The notes under the pieces are model-generated. The model was not told where the DNA came from, did no database searches, and was given only the letters and a program-made list of their open reading frames with translations. Positions 1 through 8,803 of a stretch of 64,000 nucleotides of DNA are shown here, piece after piece. The number at the start of each line of letters is the position of its first letter. Positions within the stretch are counted from its first letter, which is position 1. The translations under genes and the position numbers were made by a program. The DNA is taken from positions 141,593-205,592 of the forward strand of contig NZ_JACXXE010000007.1 of assembly GCF_014764715.1 (NCBI RefSeq). The letters are read 5' to 3'. The stretch comes from Bacillus crepusculi. Its GTDB lineage: Bacteria; Bacillota; Bacilli; Bacillales; Bacillaceae.

Positions 1-101
1 CACTTATCGACCGAAAAAGAATTAAAATTCATAATATTTACTTCAATTTCAACGTCATATATGATGACAGAAAGGGTTGGAAATGGGATACCAACAATTA
101 A

Positions 102-115
102 TGAAAGCGTATACA
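102..115 (+). promoter_or_regulatory. candidate cre (CcpA) site before citM
   Basis: TGAAAGCGTATACA matches the catabolite-responsive element consensus TGWAANCGNTNWCA at all but one defined position. It lies just upstream of the citM ribosome binding site. Repression of citrate uptake by CcpA when sugars are present is known in B. subtilis; the site here is inferred from motif and position. Confidence 0.6.
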
Positions 116-133
116 ACATAAGGGGTGAACAAA

Positions 134-1432
134 GTGTTAGCAATCTTAGGATTTCTTATGATGGTTGTATTTATGGTTTTGATTATGACGAAACGTATGT
201 CTGTATTAACGGCATTGGTATTAACACCAATTGCATTTGCTCTTATTGCAGGTTTTCATTTTACTGAAATTTCAGACATGATTGTAAAAGGTGTGCAGCA
301 AGTCGCTCCGACAGCGGTCATGATCATGTTTGCGATTTTGTACTTTGGCATTATGATTGATGCGGGTTTATTTGATCCGATGGTGGCGAAAATCTTAAAA
401 ATCGTCAAGGGCGATCCGTTGAAAATTGTTGTCGGAACAGCTGTCTTGACCATGCTGGTCGCACTTGATGGTGACGGGACAACGACATACATGATTACAA
501 CAACAGCGATGCTTCCGTTATTTACGCTGCTTGGCATCAGGCCGATTATTTTAGCAGGAATTGCCGGAGTTGGCATGGGAATTATGAATACGATCCCGTG
601 GGGCGGTGCAACACCAAGAGCGGCAAGTGCACTTGGCGTTGATCCATCACTTTTATTTGGCCCAATGATTCCAGTCATTGGTGCAGGGGTTTTGAGCATG
701 ATTGTGGTGGCATACTTTCTTGGGAAGTCTGAAAGAAAGCGTCTTGGTGTCATTGAGCTCGAACAGCCGATTCATGCAAATGAAATGGCAGCGGCATTGC
801 AAGATGACATCAAACGACCGAAACTTTGGTGGTTTAACCTAACGCTTACGTTGTTATTGGTGCTCCTTCTCGTCTCAGGAAAAGTCAGCTTAACGGTCCT
901 ATTTGTTCTTGCTTTCTGTGTGGCGATTATCGTGAACTATCCGAACTTAGAACAGCAGCGTGAGCGGATTGCGGCTCATTCAACAAACGTATTAGCGATT
1001 GCTTCTATGATTTTCGCGGCAGGTGTTTTTACAGGCATTTTAACTGGAACGAAAATGGTCGATGAAATGGCGATCTCCATTGTGTCTGCAATTCCAGAGC
1101 AGCTTGGCGGATTTATTCCAGTCATTGTCGCATTAACAAGCGGGATATTTACCTTCTTTATGCCGAATGATGCATACTTTTACGGGGTCCTGCCAATCCT
1201 ATCAGAAACAGCGGCAGCATACGGTGTCGATAAAATTGAAATTGCTAGAGCCTCTATTATTGGCCAGCCGATTCATATGTTGAGCCCACTTGTACCATCG
1301 ACTCATTTACTTGTTGGACTTGTTGGGGTATCACTGGATCAGCATCAGAAATTTGGGATGAAATGGGCTGTACTTGCAGTTGTTGCGATGACCGTCATGG
1401 CGGTTCTTATTGGAGCCATCTCCATCTGGTAA
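134..1432 (+). CDS. citM: CitMHS-family divalent metal-citrate transporter CitM
   Basis: A 432-residue, almost wholly hydrophobic protein with about a dozen membrane segments and the N-terminal pattern of Bacillus CitM (LTALVLTPIAFALIAGF). The family imports citrate complexed with a divalent metal such as Mg2+, driven by protons. A GTG at 125 is in frame, but the AGGGGTG at 121-127 sits at proper distance only from the GTG at 134, so 134 is chosen. A cre-like site precedes it and a strong terminator follows. The citS/citT two-component genes that usually regulate it are not in the window. CitM and its paralogue CitH differ in metal preference, which cannot be read here. Confidence 0.9.
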   Translation: MLAILGFLMMVVFMVLIMTKRMSVLTALVLTPIAFALIAGFHFTEISDMIVKGVQQVAPTAVMIMFAILYFGIMIDAGLFDPMVAKILKIVKGDPLKIVVGTAVLTMLVALDGDGTTTYMITTTAMLPLFTLLGIRPIILAGIAGVGMGIMNTIPWGGATPRAASALGVDPSLLFGPMIPVIGAGVLSMIVVAYFLGKSERKRLGVIELEQPIHANEMAAALQDDIKRPKLWWFNLTLTLLLVLLLVSGKVSLTVLFVLAFCVAIIVNYPNLEQQRERIAAHSTNVLAIASMIFAAGVFTGILTGTKMVDEMAISIVSAIPEQLGGFIPVIVALTSGIFTFFMPNDAYFYGVLPILSETAAAYGVDKIEIARASIIGQPIHMLSPLVPSTHLLVGLVGVSLDQHQKFGMKWAVLAVVAMTVMAVLIGAISIW

Positions 1433-1435
1433 ATA

Positions 1436-1471
1436 AAAGAGTGTCTGCTGCCAGAGCAGGCACTCTTTTTT
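1436..1471 (+). terminator. terminator of citM
   Basis: Fourteen-base arms AAAGAGTGTCTGCT and AGCAGGCACTCTTT (one T-G pair) enclose a 5-base loop and run into a T tract. It lies four bases after the citM stop. Confidence 0.9.
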
Positions 1472-1611
1472 AGGTCATATTGCTTGGCAGCTCCATTCGT
1501 TTGCTCGATCTAAAGACATACCTGTTCCTCCAAAAGATATATTTTTGAAAAATACTGACACTTTTGCTGTTTTTTTCTTTATAATGCAAATCAACGAAGG
1601 GAGAGGATAGC

Positions 1612-3243
1612 ATGTCCAACCGAAAAGGCACGATTCTTTTAACTGCTGTATGTCTCATAACAGGCAGTTTGTTGATGATGACCCCAGATTCAGCTCATGC
1701 AGACACCCCTTATTATGGAAAGAATTATGAACAGCCAGCCTCAGTGAAAAAGCGATACCCTGAGCCTGACGAGACGTTTGATACCCCTGCCTTTCAGAAA
1801 AAAGGAGACGCATTTACGACACAAGAAGAGCTTCAAGCTTTCTTACGTGACATTGTCCGCAAAAGTCCTTACGCTACGCAAAAACAGATTGGAACATCCA
1901 TTGATGGTCGGTCCATTCCAGCCCTTTACTTTACAAAGGACCGTCATATTTCTCCACTTTCAAAAAAGCCAACGATCTGGCTTCAAGCACAAATACACGG
2001 AAATGAACCGGCCTCCGGCGAATCTGCCCTTGTGATTGCGAAACGACTAGCAGGTGAAGAAGGAGAGCGTATACTCAATCATGTCAATATCATCATTGTC
2101 CCTAGGATCAACCCTGATGGCGCATATGCCTTTGACCGCAGGCTTGCCAACGGAATGGACGGAAATCGTGATCATATGACATTAGAATCTCCAGAACTCA
2201 CAGCCCTGCATCAAGAATTTAATCGTTATGCGCCAGAGGTTGTCATTGATGCACATGAATACGATGTAGGCCAAAAGCAGTTTGAAGATATCGGCTCATC
2301 AGGCGCTCTCAAATATCACGATTTGCTGATCTTATCAGGGAAGAATTTGAACATCCCTGAAAGCATTCGTCTAACGTCAAATGAATTATACGTCAACGGA
2401 GTTCGGGAAACGCTGACGAACAAAGGGTTTTCTAATGATTTATATTATACAAACACAAGAGGAAAGGATGGGAAAATTGACCTTTATGAAGGGGGAACGG
2501 ATGCACGAATTGGGCGAAATGCTCTTGCACTCTCGCCAGCTCTGTCATTTCTTGTAGAAAGCAGAGGGATTGGAATTGGAAGAGAGGACTTTACCCGCCG
2601 CGTCGCTGCCCAAGTCACTACTCATGAAAAAATCATTGAGACAACGGTGAAGCATGCGAAGCAGGTGAAGCAGCAAATGGTGACGGAGCGGCTGAAGCTG
2701 GTGAAAAAAGGTCTTCAACCAAACGATGACGATCAAGTGGTCATTCAAGATGATTTCAAGGCGCCTGTAAATGATTCACTGGAAATGGTTGATATTGAAA
2801 AAGGACAGACCATCAATGTCCCTGTGCGCTTTCACAGTGCGAGCGATGCGGTTCCTGTATTGACGAGAGAGCGTCCGACAGCTTATCTCATTCTTCCAGG
2901 GCATGAAGGGGTAGAGAGGAAACTTAGAACATTAGGGTTAAAAAGTGTTACATTGCCTGTTGGCGTGAAAGTGCCGGTACAAGCCTATCAGGTGACACAG
3001 CGAGAGGAAAAGAGCAAAACAGACATTCAGCTTGAAACAAGACTTGTTGAAAAGAAACGTCAGCTGCCAAAAGGAACGAAGGTATATGTCACGGCGCAAC
3101 CACAAACCAATCTGCTGTCACTTGCCCTTGAACCAGAATCAAAAGACAGCTATATGTCATCAGGGTTTATTGCTTCGAAAGTAGGCGATGAGCTGCCAGT
3201 ATACCGTTTCCTGCTTCATCAGAAGACGTTAGGGATTAAATAA
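1612..3243 (+). CDS. secreted M14-family zinc carboxypeptidase
   Basis: A 543-residue exported metallopeptidase. Residues 1-30 form a signal peptide ending in AHA. The M14 zinc site is visible as HGNE (H129, E132) and a later His in DAHEYD (H215). R165/N167 in PRINPDG, NRD at 185-187 and a Glu in VESRG near residue 316 fit the substrate-binding and catalytic positions. The C-terminal third is a lysine-rich, beta-type accessory region of unknown role. The start follows GGGAGAGG at good spacing. It is flanked by terminators, so it is monocistronic. I recall no equivalent gene at this place in B. subtilis, so it is probably an accessory secreted peptidase. Substrate unknown. Confidence 0.85.
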   Translation: MSNRKGTILLTAVCLITGSLLMMTPDSAHADTPYYGKNYEQPASVKKRYPEPDETFDTPAFQKKGDAFTTQEELQAFLRDIVRKSPYATQKQIGTSIDGRSIPALYFTKDRHISPLSKKPTIWLQAQIHGNEPASGESALVIAKRLAGEEGERILNHVNIIIVPRINPDGAYAFDRRLANGMDGNRDHMTLESPELTALHQEFNRYAPEVVIDAHEYDVGQKQFEDIGSSGALKYHDLLILSGKNLNIPESIRLTSNELYVNGVRETLTNKGFSNDLYYTNTRGKDGKIDLYEGGTDARIGRNALALSPALSFLVESRGIGIGREDFTRRVAAQVTTHEKIIETTVKHAKQVKQQMVTERLKLVKKGLQPNDDDQVVIQDDFKAPVNDSLEMVDIEKGQTINVPVRFHSASDAVPVLTRERPTAYLILPGHEGVERKLRTLGLKSVTLPVGVKVPVQAYQVTQREEKSKTDIQLETRLVEKKRQLPKGTKVYVTAQPQTNLLSLALEPESKDSYMSSGFIASKVGDELPVYRFLLHQKTLGIK

Positions 3244-3284
3244 AAAAGGGCTAAAATGATTTTAGCGCTCTGTCAACAATCTAG

Positions 3285-3312
3285 AAGCGGCACAAGGCGT
3301 GCCGCTTTTTTT
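3285..3312 (+). terminator. terminator of the M14 peptidase gene
   Basis: Perfect arms AAGCGGCAC and GTGCCGCTT around a 5-base loop, followed by a T run. It reaches the 3' end of the convergent padC gene. Confidence 0.85.
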
Positions 3313-3796
3313 ATTTTCGTCCAGCTCTTATCTCGTCTGTCATGCCTTCATACGGTGCTTCTGCGATAATGGTTTCGTCATTTACACCTGCATGGTTGAT
3401 GTACGTAATGTCTGCGAATTCTGGCACAACATATTTCGGATAGGTTTCATATTTTTCGCGAGATTCTTTCATGAGATCGATGTAGTCGTTTTGATAGCAA
3501 ACGGTGATATCTGGACGTTCATGCACCCATTTTGGGAAGAAGATGACGCCATGCATGCGTTTTTCCTCAGGCATAAAGTTCAGAGAAACGTCTGTCCCTG
3601 TTGGTTCTGTCCAAGAGACTTTGTAGACGCCTTTTGTCAGCTTTACAATATTCACTTCTTGATCACGGACCCATCGGCCTCCGACCATTCCGCTATGAAT
3701 GCGGTAATCAATGGTATGATCATTTTTAATGTAAATCTCATATTCCCAGCCATTTTCATACGTATAAATCATATGAAGTCCAACGAATTGATCCAT
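3311..3796 (-). CDS. padC: phenolic acid decarboxylase PadC
   Basis: A 161-residue cofactor-free decarboxylase that converts ferulic, p-coumaric and caffeic acids to vinyl phenols plus CO2, detoxifying plant phenolics. Residues known to matter in Bacillus PadC are all in register: Y11, Y13, R41 and E64. The frame is open for six further codons upstream, but the ATG at 3796 follows GAAGGA at good spacing and gives the normal family length. It is divergent from padR, with a TTGACA/TAAAAT promoter and a PadR operator in the 112-base gap. The cytoplasmic enzyme works as a dimer. Confidence 0.96.
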   Translation of the reverse strand: MDQFVGLHMIYTYENGWEYEIYIKNDHTIDYRIHSGMVGGRWVRDQEVNIVKLTKGVYKVSWTEPTGTDVSLNFMPEEKRMHGVIFFPKWVHERPDITVCYQNDYIDLMKESREKYETYPKYVVPEFADITYINHAGVNDETIIAEAPYEGMTDEIRAGRK

Positions 3797-3832
3797 GTTT
3801 ATTCCTTCTTTCATTAGAATGATGTTATTTCA

Positions 3833-3854
3833 AACATGTCATGATTTACATGTT
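3833..3854. promoter_or_regulatory. PadR operator between padC and padR
   Basis: AACATGT-8N-ACATGTT, a perfect inverted repeat containing the ATGT-8N-ACAT core described for Bacillus PadR. It lies immediately downstream of the padC -10 box, where bound repressor would block transcription until phenolic acids release it. Confidence 0.85.
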
Positions 3855-3855
3855 T

Positions 3856-3885
3856 ATTTTAAAGTCTATGGTATACTATTGTCAA
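3856..3885 (-). promoter_or_regulatory. padC promoter
   Basis: On the minus strand TTGACA (3885-3880) and TAAAAT (3861-3856) are separated by 18 bases, a good SigA promoter. The transcript would start inside or next to the PadR operator. Confidence 0.7.
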
Positions 3886-3908
3886 AGAATATGCGTTGGA
3901 GGCACATC

Positions 3909-4466
3909 ATGAGAGTACTGAAATATGTCATTCTTGGCTTACTCGATCAGCGTGAGCTGACAGGATACGATATCACAAAACACTTTAAGGATTCCCTTGG
4001 ACAGTTTTGGAGTGCCAAGCACAGCCAAATCTATCCCGAGCTGAAGCGTCTAACTGAAGAAGGGTTTATTGAATTTGATATTCACATACAAGGAAAGAAG
4101 CTGGAGAAGAAGGTCTATCAAATCACAGCGGCAGGCAAAGTGGAGCTTCATCAGTGGCTAAGGACAAAGGACCCTATTCCAGAAACGACAAAGGATGAAT
4201 TTATGCTCAAAACATTTTTCATCTCTTCTATGGACAAAAAAGAAGCGGCGGACCTGTTTACACATCAACTGCTAGAGCGCACGAAAAAAGTAGATATGCT
4301 TGAACAAAAGCTGCACGCTTTAACGGAGGAAGACCCTTCCGCCGAATCGCTGCATTCAGCACAATTTGGGCATTATTTAGTGCTGACAAGAGCCATTGAA
4401 AGAGAAAAAGGGTATGTTCATTGGCTTCGAAAGACCCTTGAATTGATTGATTCATCCATTGTCTAA
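3909..4466 (+). CDS. padR: PadR transcriptional repressor of padC
   Basis: A 185-residue PadR-family regulator. The first 75 residues are the winged helix-turn-helix (LTGYDITKHF, KHSQIYPELKRL); the rest is the helical dimerisation and effector domain (PadR-Vir C-terminal type). The ATG at 3909 follows TTGGAGG and gives the family's N-terminus MRVLKYVILGLL; the frame is open further upstream into the operator, which is not expected to be coding. Its place beside padC with the shared operator makes it the repressor of the phenolic acid stress response. Confidence 0.93.
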   Translation: MRVLKYVILGLLDQRELTGYDITKHFKDSLGQFWSAKHSQIYPELKRLTEEGFIEFDIHIQGKKLEKKVYQITAAGKVELHQWLRTKDPIPETTKDEFMLKTFFISSMDKKEAADLFTHQLLERTKKVDMLEQKLHALTEEDPSAESLHSAQFGHYLVLTRAIEREKGYVHWLRKTLELIDSSIV

Positions 4467-4570
4467 GGACAATGGTCGGATGATATGATAAAAAATGGCT
4501 TGAAACAAGTGAATTTATTAATAGAAACCGCTACAATGGATATATTCGTATTAAAGTGAGGCGAGTATGT

Positions 4571-5677
4571 TTGAGTAACCAAGAAGCGTTGTGGAATGAA
4601 GCAGAAGCTTTTGTTTCTTTATGCTATGAAGAATTAAACAAATCAAATGAAGAGAAAGCAGCACGTCTGCATGAAATAAAAAAAGAAATAGAGTCTGAAG
4701 GTATATACACCCATACACCTGAAGAACTAGCTCACGGGGCGAAAATGGCTTGGCGCAACAGTAACCGCTGCATTGGCCGTTTATTTTGGTCAACCCTGCA
4801 TGTTCACGACTGCCGGCATGTGAAGACAGAGGATGAGGTGAAAGAGGCGCTCTTTCATCATATTAAGTATGCGACAAATGGCGGGAAAATCAAACCGTCC
4901 ATCACGATCTTTCCCCCAGAGCAAGAGGGACGGAAGGATGTCGTCATTTATAATCATCAGCTTGTTCGTTATGCAGGCTATGAAACGGAATATGGCATCA
5001 TCGGCGACGAGGCATCCCTTGAATTAACAAAGTTGTGTGAAGCCTATGGCTGGAAAGGGGAGGGGACGCATTTTGATCTTCTGCCGCTTATGTTTCAGCT
5101 AAAAGGTCAGCCGCCTGTTCTATACGATCTTCCGAAAGAGATCGTCCAAGAAGTCGAGATTACCCATCCTGAATATGAAGCCTTTCGTGATTTAGGGCTG
5201 AAATGGTACGCTGTTCCGATTATTGCGGATATGAAATTAGAGATTGGCGGTATTCATTACAATGCTGCACCATTTAACGGCTGGTATATGGGCACAGAGA
5301 TTGGCGCACGTAACTTAGCGGATGAAAACCGCTACAATATGTTAAGAAAAGTCGCTTCTATTTTAGGACTGGACACGACAAAAAATGCGTCACTTTGGAA
5401 GGACAAAGCCATTGTCGAATTGAATGTGGCAGTTCTCCATTCTTACCGCGAAGCAGGGGTGACCATCGTCGATCACCACACAGCAGCACATCAATTCAAG
5501 CAGTTTGAAAAGCAGGAAGAAAAGGCTAACCGCAAGCTGACTGGAGACTGGACATGGCTGATTCCGCCCGTATCACCAGCTGCCACTCACATTTTCCACA
5601 AGCATTACGACAATACCATTATGAAACCGAACTATTTTTATCAGGAAAAGCCCTATCATAGGACAGAAAAAGCCTAG
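4571..5677 (+). CDS. nos: bacterial nitric oxide synthase (oxygenase domain)
   Basis: A 368-residue oxygenase-only NO synthase that oxidises L-arginine to citrulline and NO with tetrahydrofolate or tetrahydrobiopterin and a borrowed flavoprotein reductase. The haem thiolate ligand is C67 in [10 protein letters not shown], and the arginine-binding glutamate lies in [13 protein letters not shown]. An upstream GTG at 4556 is in frame, but TGAGGCGAG at 4558-4565 serves the TTG at 4571, which also gives the family's N-terminus. B. subtilis carries nos at the same place after citM. NO protects these bacteria from oxidative stress and some antibiotics. A terminator hairpin includes the stop codon. 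Confidence 0.95.
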   Translation: MSNQEALWNEAEAFVSLCYEELNKSNEEKAARLHEIKKEIESEGIYTHTPEELAHGAKMAWRNSNRCIGRLFWSTLHVHDCRHVKTEDEVKEALFHHIKYATNGGKIKPSITIFPPEQEGRKDVVIYNHQLVRYAGYETEYGIIGDEASLELTKLCEAYGWKGEGTHFDLLPLMFQLKGQPPVLYDLPKEIVQEVEITHPEYEAFRDLGLKWYAVPIIADMKLEIGGIHYNAAPFNGWYMGTEIGARNLADENRYNMLRKVASILGLDTTKNASLWKDKAIVELNVAVLHSYREAGVTIVDHHTAAHQFKQFEKQEEKANRKLTGDWTWLIPPVSPAATHIFHKHYDNTIMKPNYFYQEKPYHRTEKA

Positions 5678-5701
5678 CGAAATGAAAAGCTAGGCTTTTT
5701 T
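5667..5701 (+). terminator. terminator of nos
   Basis: Arms AAAAAGCCTAGC and GCTAGGCTTTTT around a 10-base loop, then T residues. The nos stop codon (5675-5677) is inside the left arm. Confidence 0.85.
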
Positions 5702-5783
5702 GTATAAAATGAATCATTTGAATGATGTTTAATATGGTAATTTATGGTTTAATGGCGATGAAATCAAAAAGGGAGGGTTATAA

Positions 5784-6212
5784 ATGAAAAAAATCACATG
5801 GCTAATACTCGCGGTTTTATTAAGTATCATCGGAGGTTTATCGCTAGGTGCTGAAAAAGTAAAAGCAACTGATAGGAAAGCGATGGTACAAAACGTAGTC
5901 GATTTGAAAGTCTCAACGGATCGTTCAAGTTATTCTTCTCTTCATCCTCAAATTCACGTTAAAATGACAGCGGCAACAAATGAAACACTCTATTATACAG
6001 CGAGTATTCGTAAGCTTACGTTCCCAGTAACTTCTGTCTACTCACACCAAGGGTCTATTTCTGGACAAGCAGCTTTCACAGCACCAACTCATTTGTTCCT
6101 TCCTAGCAGTGGTTCAGCAAATTATGATGTTCATGTGAGCCTCTACAAAGATGCTTCACGTACGACGCTGATCGGATACTATGTGGCTAACTCTTTTACT
6201 GTTGTGAAGTAA
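5784..6212 (+). CDS. small secreted protein of unknown function
   Basis: A 142-residue exported protein. Residues 1-29 are a clear signal peptide (lysines, a 17-residue hydrophobic core, KVKA before cleavage). The mature part is rich in Ser, Thr, Tyr and Val, with alternating hydrophobic residues suggesting a beta-sandwich, and has no cysteine. A strong AAAGGGAGGG ribosome binding site fixes the start. I do not recognise the family with certainty; it may be one of the small DUF-only secreted Bacillus proteins. It stands alone between the nos terminator and the convergent acyP. Confidence 0.75.
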   Translation: MKKITWLILAVLLSIIGGLSLGAEKVKATDRKAMVQNVVDLKVSTDRSSYSSLHPQIHVKMTAATNETLYYTASIRKLTFPVTSVYSHQGSISGQAAFTAPTHLFLPSSGSANYDVHVSLYKDASRTTLIGYYVANSFTVVK

Positions 6213-6231
6213 AAAGACACACCGACATCAA

Positions 6232-6510
6232 CTAACCTCTTATTCGAAAATCTTTATAATGACCTAACCCGGTGAGCGGCTCCATCTGCATATCTGTTAC
6301 CTTTGAAAAAGGGCTTCCTTTCTGGACTCTGTCTAAGAAGTCAAGCACTGCCTGCTGCTCACCTTCTACCTTTAACTCGACATGACCTTCATCCGTGTTG
6401 CGCACCCAACCTTTCATCCCTCGATTGATGGCTTCTCCCTGAACAAAATAGCGAAATCCGACTCCCTGCACCCGTCCTTTGACAATGGCATGATAGTGTA
6501 TCAATGTCAT
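6232..6510 (-). CDS. acyP: acylphosphatase
   Basis: A 92-residue acylphosphatase hydrolysing acyl phosphates such as acetyl- and carbamoyl-phosphate. The signature GRVQGVGFRYFVQ carries the catalytic arginine, and GWVRNTDEGHVEL carries the catalytic asparagine. The frame extends 15 codons further upstream, but the ATG at 6510 follows AAAGGAGAG and gives the typical length. It corresponds to B. subtilis YflL and is divergent from the yflK-like gene, as in that genome. Confidence 0.93.
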   Translation of the reverse strand: MTLIHYHAIVKGRVQGVGFRYFVQGEAINRGMKGWVRNTDEGHVELKVEGEQQAVLDFLDRVQKGSPFSKVTDMQMEPLTGLGHYKDFRIRG

Positions 6511-6622
6511 CTCTCCTTTTTTCTCATCGTACCATAGCCTGCATCTGACCTTCATGCATCGACTATGATTTGGCTGTCAAACGATGTAAAATAAAACAAT
6601 CAGACAACCAAAGGAGATGGCC

Positions 6623-7276
6623 ATGGTGGGACCAAAAAGGTATGACTTAGAGGGAATTCAAGTAGGACAACCTATTACCACTAATGTAAATGGAAAGGAA
6701 ATCAAAACAGCCATCAATAAAAGGCGTATTCATGAGCCTGTGTATTTGAGCAAGCTCAATTTTGAGGGAGATGGCCAGGGGGATTTGGTTCATCACGGAG
6801 GCTATGATAAAGCCGTCTGCGTTTTTCCATATGATCATTATGCTTACTTTGAGCAATTTTTAGGTGTTTCGCTTCAGGAGGCGGCCTTCGGAGAGAATTT
6901 GACAGTACATGAGCTTGTAGAGACAAAGGTGTGCATTGGCGATGTGTTTCAGCTTGGAGAAGCGCTTGTTGAGGTTAGTCAGCCAAGACAGCCTTGTGTG
7001 AAGCTATCTCTTAAGCACGGCAACACAAGGCTTGTGAAAGAGGTGCAGCACACAGGGTATACAGGCTTTTATTTACGTGTGTTAAAAGAAGGAAGGGTGT
7101 CGCCTGATGCATCTCTTATATTAGTAGAGAAAGCGCCCCATCAGATAACGGTCCATGAAGTGAACGAAGTCAAATATCGTCAAACAAGTCCAGAGAGACT
7201 GCAAGCTGTTCTTGAAGTAGATGCCTTAGCAGATGTGGTGAGGAAGTCTTTACAAAAACGAATTCAACGCATTTAA
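6623..7276 (+). CDS. yflK: MOSC-domain protein (YflK/YiiM type)
   Basis: A 217-residue MOSC-domain protein with a C-terminal three-helix extension (YiiM-like). The MOSC core shows GDLVHHGGYDKAVCVFPYDHY and the conserved cysteine in QPRQPC, the residue thought to bind molybdenum cofactor or carry sulfur. YiiM-type proteins reduce N-hydroxylated compounds; whether this one does is inference. Two ATGs are close together; 6623 is preferred because AAAGGAG lies 6 bases before it, whereas it abuts the ATG at 6617. Confidence 0.85.
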   Translation: MVGPKRYDLEGIQVGQPITTNVNGKEIKTAINKRRIHEPVYLSKLNFEGDGQGDLVHHGGYDKAVCVFPYDHYAYFEQFLGVSLQEAAFGENLTVHELVETKVCIGDVFQLGEALVEVSQPRQPCVKLSLKHGNTRLVKEVQHTGYTGFYLRVLKEGRVSPDASLILVEKAPHQITVHEVNEVKYRQTSPERLQAVLEVDALADVVRKSLQKRIQRI

Positions 7277-7311
7277 AAAAGCCGTACATCAGCACAAGAT
7301 GTACGGCTTTT
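7277..7311. terminator. bidirectional terminator between yflK and yflJ
   Basis: Perfect 14-base arms AAAAGCCGTACATC and GATGTACGGCTTTT around a 7-base loop, with T tracts on both strands. It serves yflK (plus) and the convergent yflJ (minus). Confidence 0.9.
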
Positions 7312-7317
7312 AAGCGC

Positions 7318-7455
7318 TTATGAGCTTGGTTTCTTTTGCTCTAGAAGATTTGCAAGGAAATATGTTTTTAAGCTTTGAAGCTTTCTTCCCTCATGCTTGG
7401 TCACACCAAGCTTCTTTAATTCTTCGACATACCAGCCTTTGCTACCATAATGCAT
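7318..7455 (-). CDS. yflJ: small DUF2639-type protein (YflJ)
   Basis: A 45-residue basic protein beginning MHYGSKGWYVEELKKLGV, the pattern of the DUF2639 family found in Bacillus (YflJ in B. subtilis). AAGGAG lies upstream on the minus strand. No hydrophobic segment or catalytic motif is visible. Function unknown. Its position beside yflK agrees with B. subtilis gene order, and the terminator at 7277-7311 closes it. Confidence 0.85.
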   Translation of the reverse strand: MHYGSKGWYVEELKKLGVTKHEGRKLQSLKTYFLANLLEQKKPSS

Positions 7456-7589
7456 GATAGAAAACTCCTTTCAATTGGAACTGCCTGCATTGTAACATCT
7501 CAAAAAAAGAGGTGAAAAGTGTGCAGGTGTTAAGAAATGAAAACTAATTCTATCTGCCTATGATCTATGTATATGCTGGAAATGATCAT

Positions 7590-7751
7590 TTATGAATTTG
7601 GCGGGTTGAGGGTGACAATGATCATGCCAATCGTCATAATCATGATGACAACACCAAGATACGTCATCATGGATTGTTTTTTCTTAATACCTATAACCGT
7701 TAAGATAATACTTTCAATGAAAAAGATAACACCGATGATGATGAACCACAT
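7590..7751 (-). CDS. small membrane protein (YflI position)
   Basis: A 53-residue protein made of two hydrophobic helices (residues 2-20 and about 31-48) joined by a short basic loop, GIKKKQSMM. A two-helix hairpin in the membrane is likely. It starts at an ATG preceded by AAAGGGG at a rather long 11-base spacing. In B. subtilis the small gene yflI lies here, so it may be the equivalent, but I cannot confirm the sequence match. Function unknown. Confidence 0.65.
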   Translation of the reverse strand: MWFIIIGVIFFIESIILTVIGIKKKQSMMTYLGVVIMIMTIGMIIVTLNPPNS

Positions 7752-7825
7752 ATCAAATAAGACCCCTTTCGCATATCTTTGCCTATTTTACCACAGGCAT
7801 TTTTGTTTAGTCGTGACAGATTTAC

Positions 7826-7856
7826 GAAAAAATCCCCTCCAATGAAAGGAGGGGAT
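7826..7856 (-). terminator. terminator of mapB
   Basis: Read on the minus strand, ATCCCCTCC and GGAGGGGAT pair perfectly around a 7-base loop and are followed by a T tract (A run at 7826-7831 on plus). It lies just beyond the mapB stop. Confidence 0.9.
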
Positions 7857-7864
7857 CAATGAAC

Positions 7865-8614
7865 TTACAGCTTTGTTAAAATAATCGGTTCGTCTTTTGT
7901 GATCACAATGGTATGTTCAATCTGTGCGACTAGGCTTTTATCTGGTGTTTTAAATGTCCAGCCATCATCAGCCTGGTAAATGGATTCAGCATTTGTTGAT
8001 ATAAAAGGTTCAAAGGCAATGACTGTGCCATTTTTAAACAAAGCATTATCGAATGGATCATAATAGTTCAAAATATGGTTAGGTGCTTCGTGCAGACTTT
8101 TCCCAATGCCGTGTCCTGTCAGGTTTTTAATCACAGTAAAACCTTGCTCTTTGGCAGTATTGTAGACCGCACGGCCAATTTGATTTTGTCTTTTACCAGC
8201 TTTGGCATGCTTTAACCCTTCAAGGAAAGCATCCTCGGCACATTGGCATAATGCTTCAAGTCGAGCATCACCAGTACCTAATACGAATGAAATTCCAGTA
8301 TCGGAATAATATCCGCCAAGCTCTGCTGAGATATCAATATTAATGAGGTCGCCCTCTTGTAAAATGTTTTTTTCACTTGGAATACCATGTGCGACTTCAT
8401 CGTTCACACTGATACAAGTGGTACCAGGGAAGTCATATTCCTTTTCAGGCGCTGAATTGGCTCCGTGCTCTTCTAATATTTTTTTCCCAATCAAATCTAA
8501 TTCCTTTGTAGACATGCCTGGTTTCGCTTGGTTTTTCATTTCTTCTCTTGCCAAAGCGACAATTCGGCCGACTTTTTTTAAGGCTTCTAACTCATGATCA
8601 TGTTTGACAATCAC
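7865..8614 (-). CDS. mapB: methionine aminopeptidase (MapB/YflG type)
   Basis: A 249-residue type I methionine aminopeptidase that removes initiator methionine from new proteins. All five metal ligands are present: D94, D105, H168, E202 and E233; H76 fits the substrate-contacting histidine. No N-terminal extension. The GTG start at 8614 has only a modest ribosome binding site (GCGGGA). It corresponds to B. subtilis YflG, the second MetAP beside the ribosomal-operon copy, and is divergent from nagP as in that genome. Confidence 0.94.
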   Translation of the reverse strand: MIVKHDHELEALKKVGRIVALAREEMKNQAKPGMSTKELDLIGKKILEEHGANSAPEKEYDFPGTTCISVNDEVAHGIPSEKNILQEGDLINIDISAELGGYYSDTGISFVLGTGDARLEALCQCAEDAFLEGLKHAKAGKRQNQIGRAVYNTAKEQGFTVIKNLTGHGIGKSLHEAPNHILNYYDPFDNALFKNGTVIAFEPFISTNAESIYQADDGWTFKTPDKSLVAQIEHTIVITKDEPIILTKL

Positions 8615-8710
8615 TGTTCATTCCCGCTTTCTATAACTTCATTCTATTCAATAGCTTACCACATTTTACGTGAAAAGAGTAAAGGCGGAATTCCGAATCG
8701 ATGTGGACAA

Positions 8711-8741
8711 ATTGGTATAGATAACTAGATGTGCATATGAT
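8711..8741 (+). promoter_or_regulatory. nagP promoter with candidate NagR (dre) operator
   Basis: ATTGGTATAGATAACT (8711-8726) resembles the dre sites bound by the GntR-family GlcNAc repressor NagR (YvoA), whose core is TGGTNTAGA. TTGGTA (8712-8717) and TATGAT (8736-8741), 18 bases apart, form a plausible promoter, so the repressor would cover the -35 box. Operator call by resemblance. Confidence 0.55.
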
Positions 8742-8803
8742 ATATTTTTTATGAACATCATGAGAAATTTGGTCATGATGATGACAAAGGGGGGAGAAAA
8801 GAG

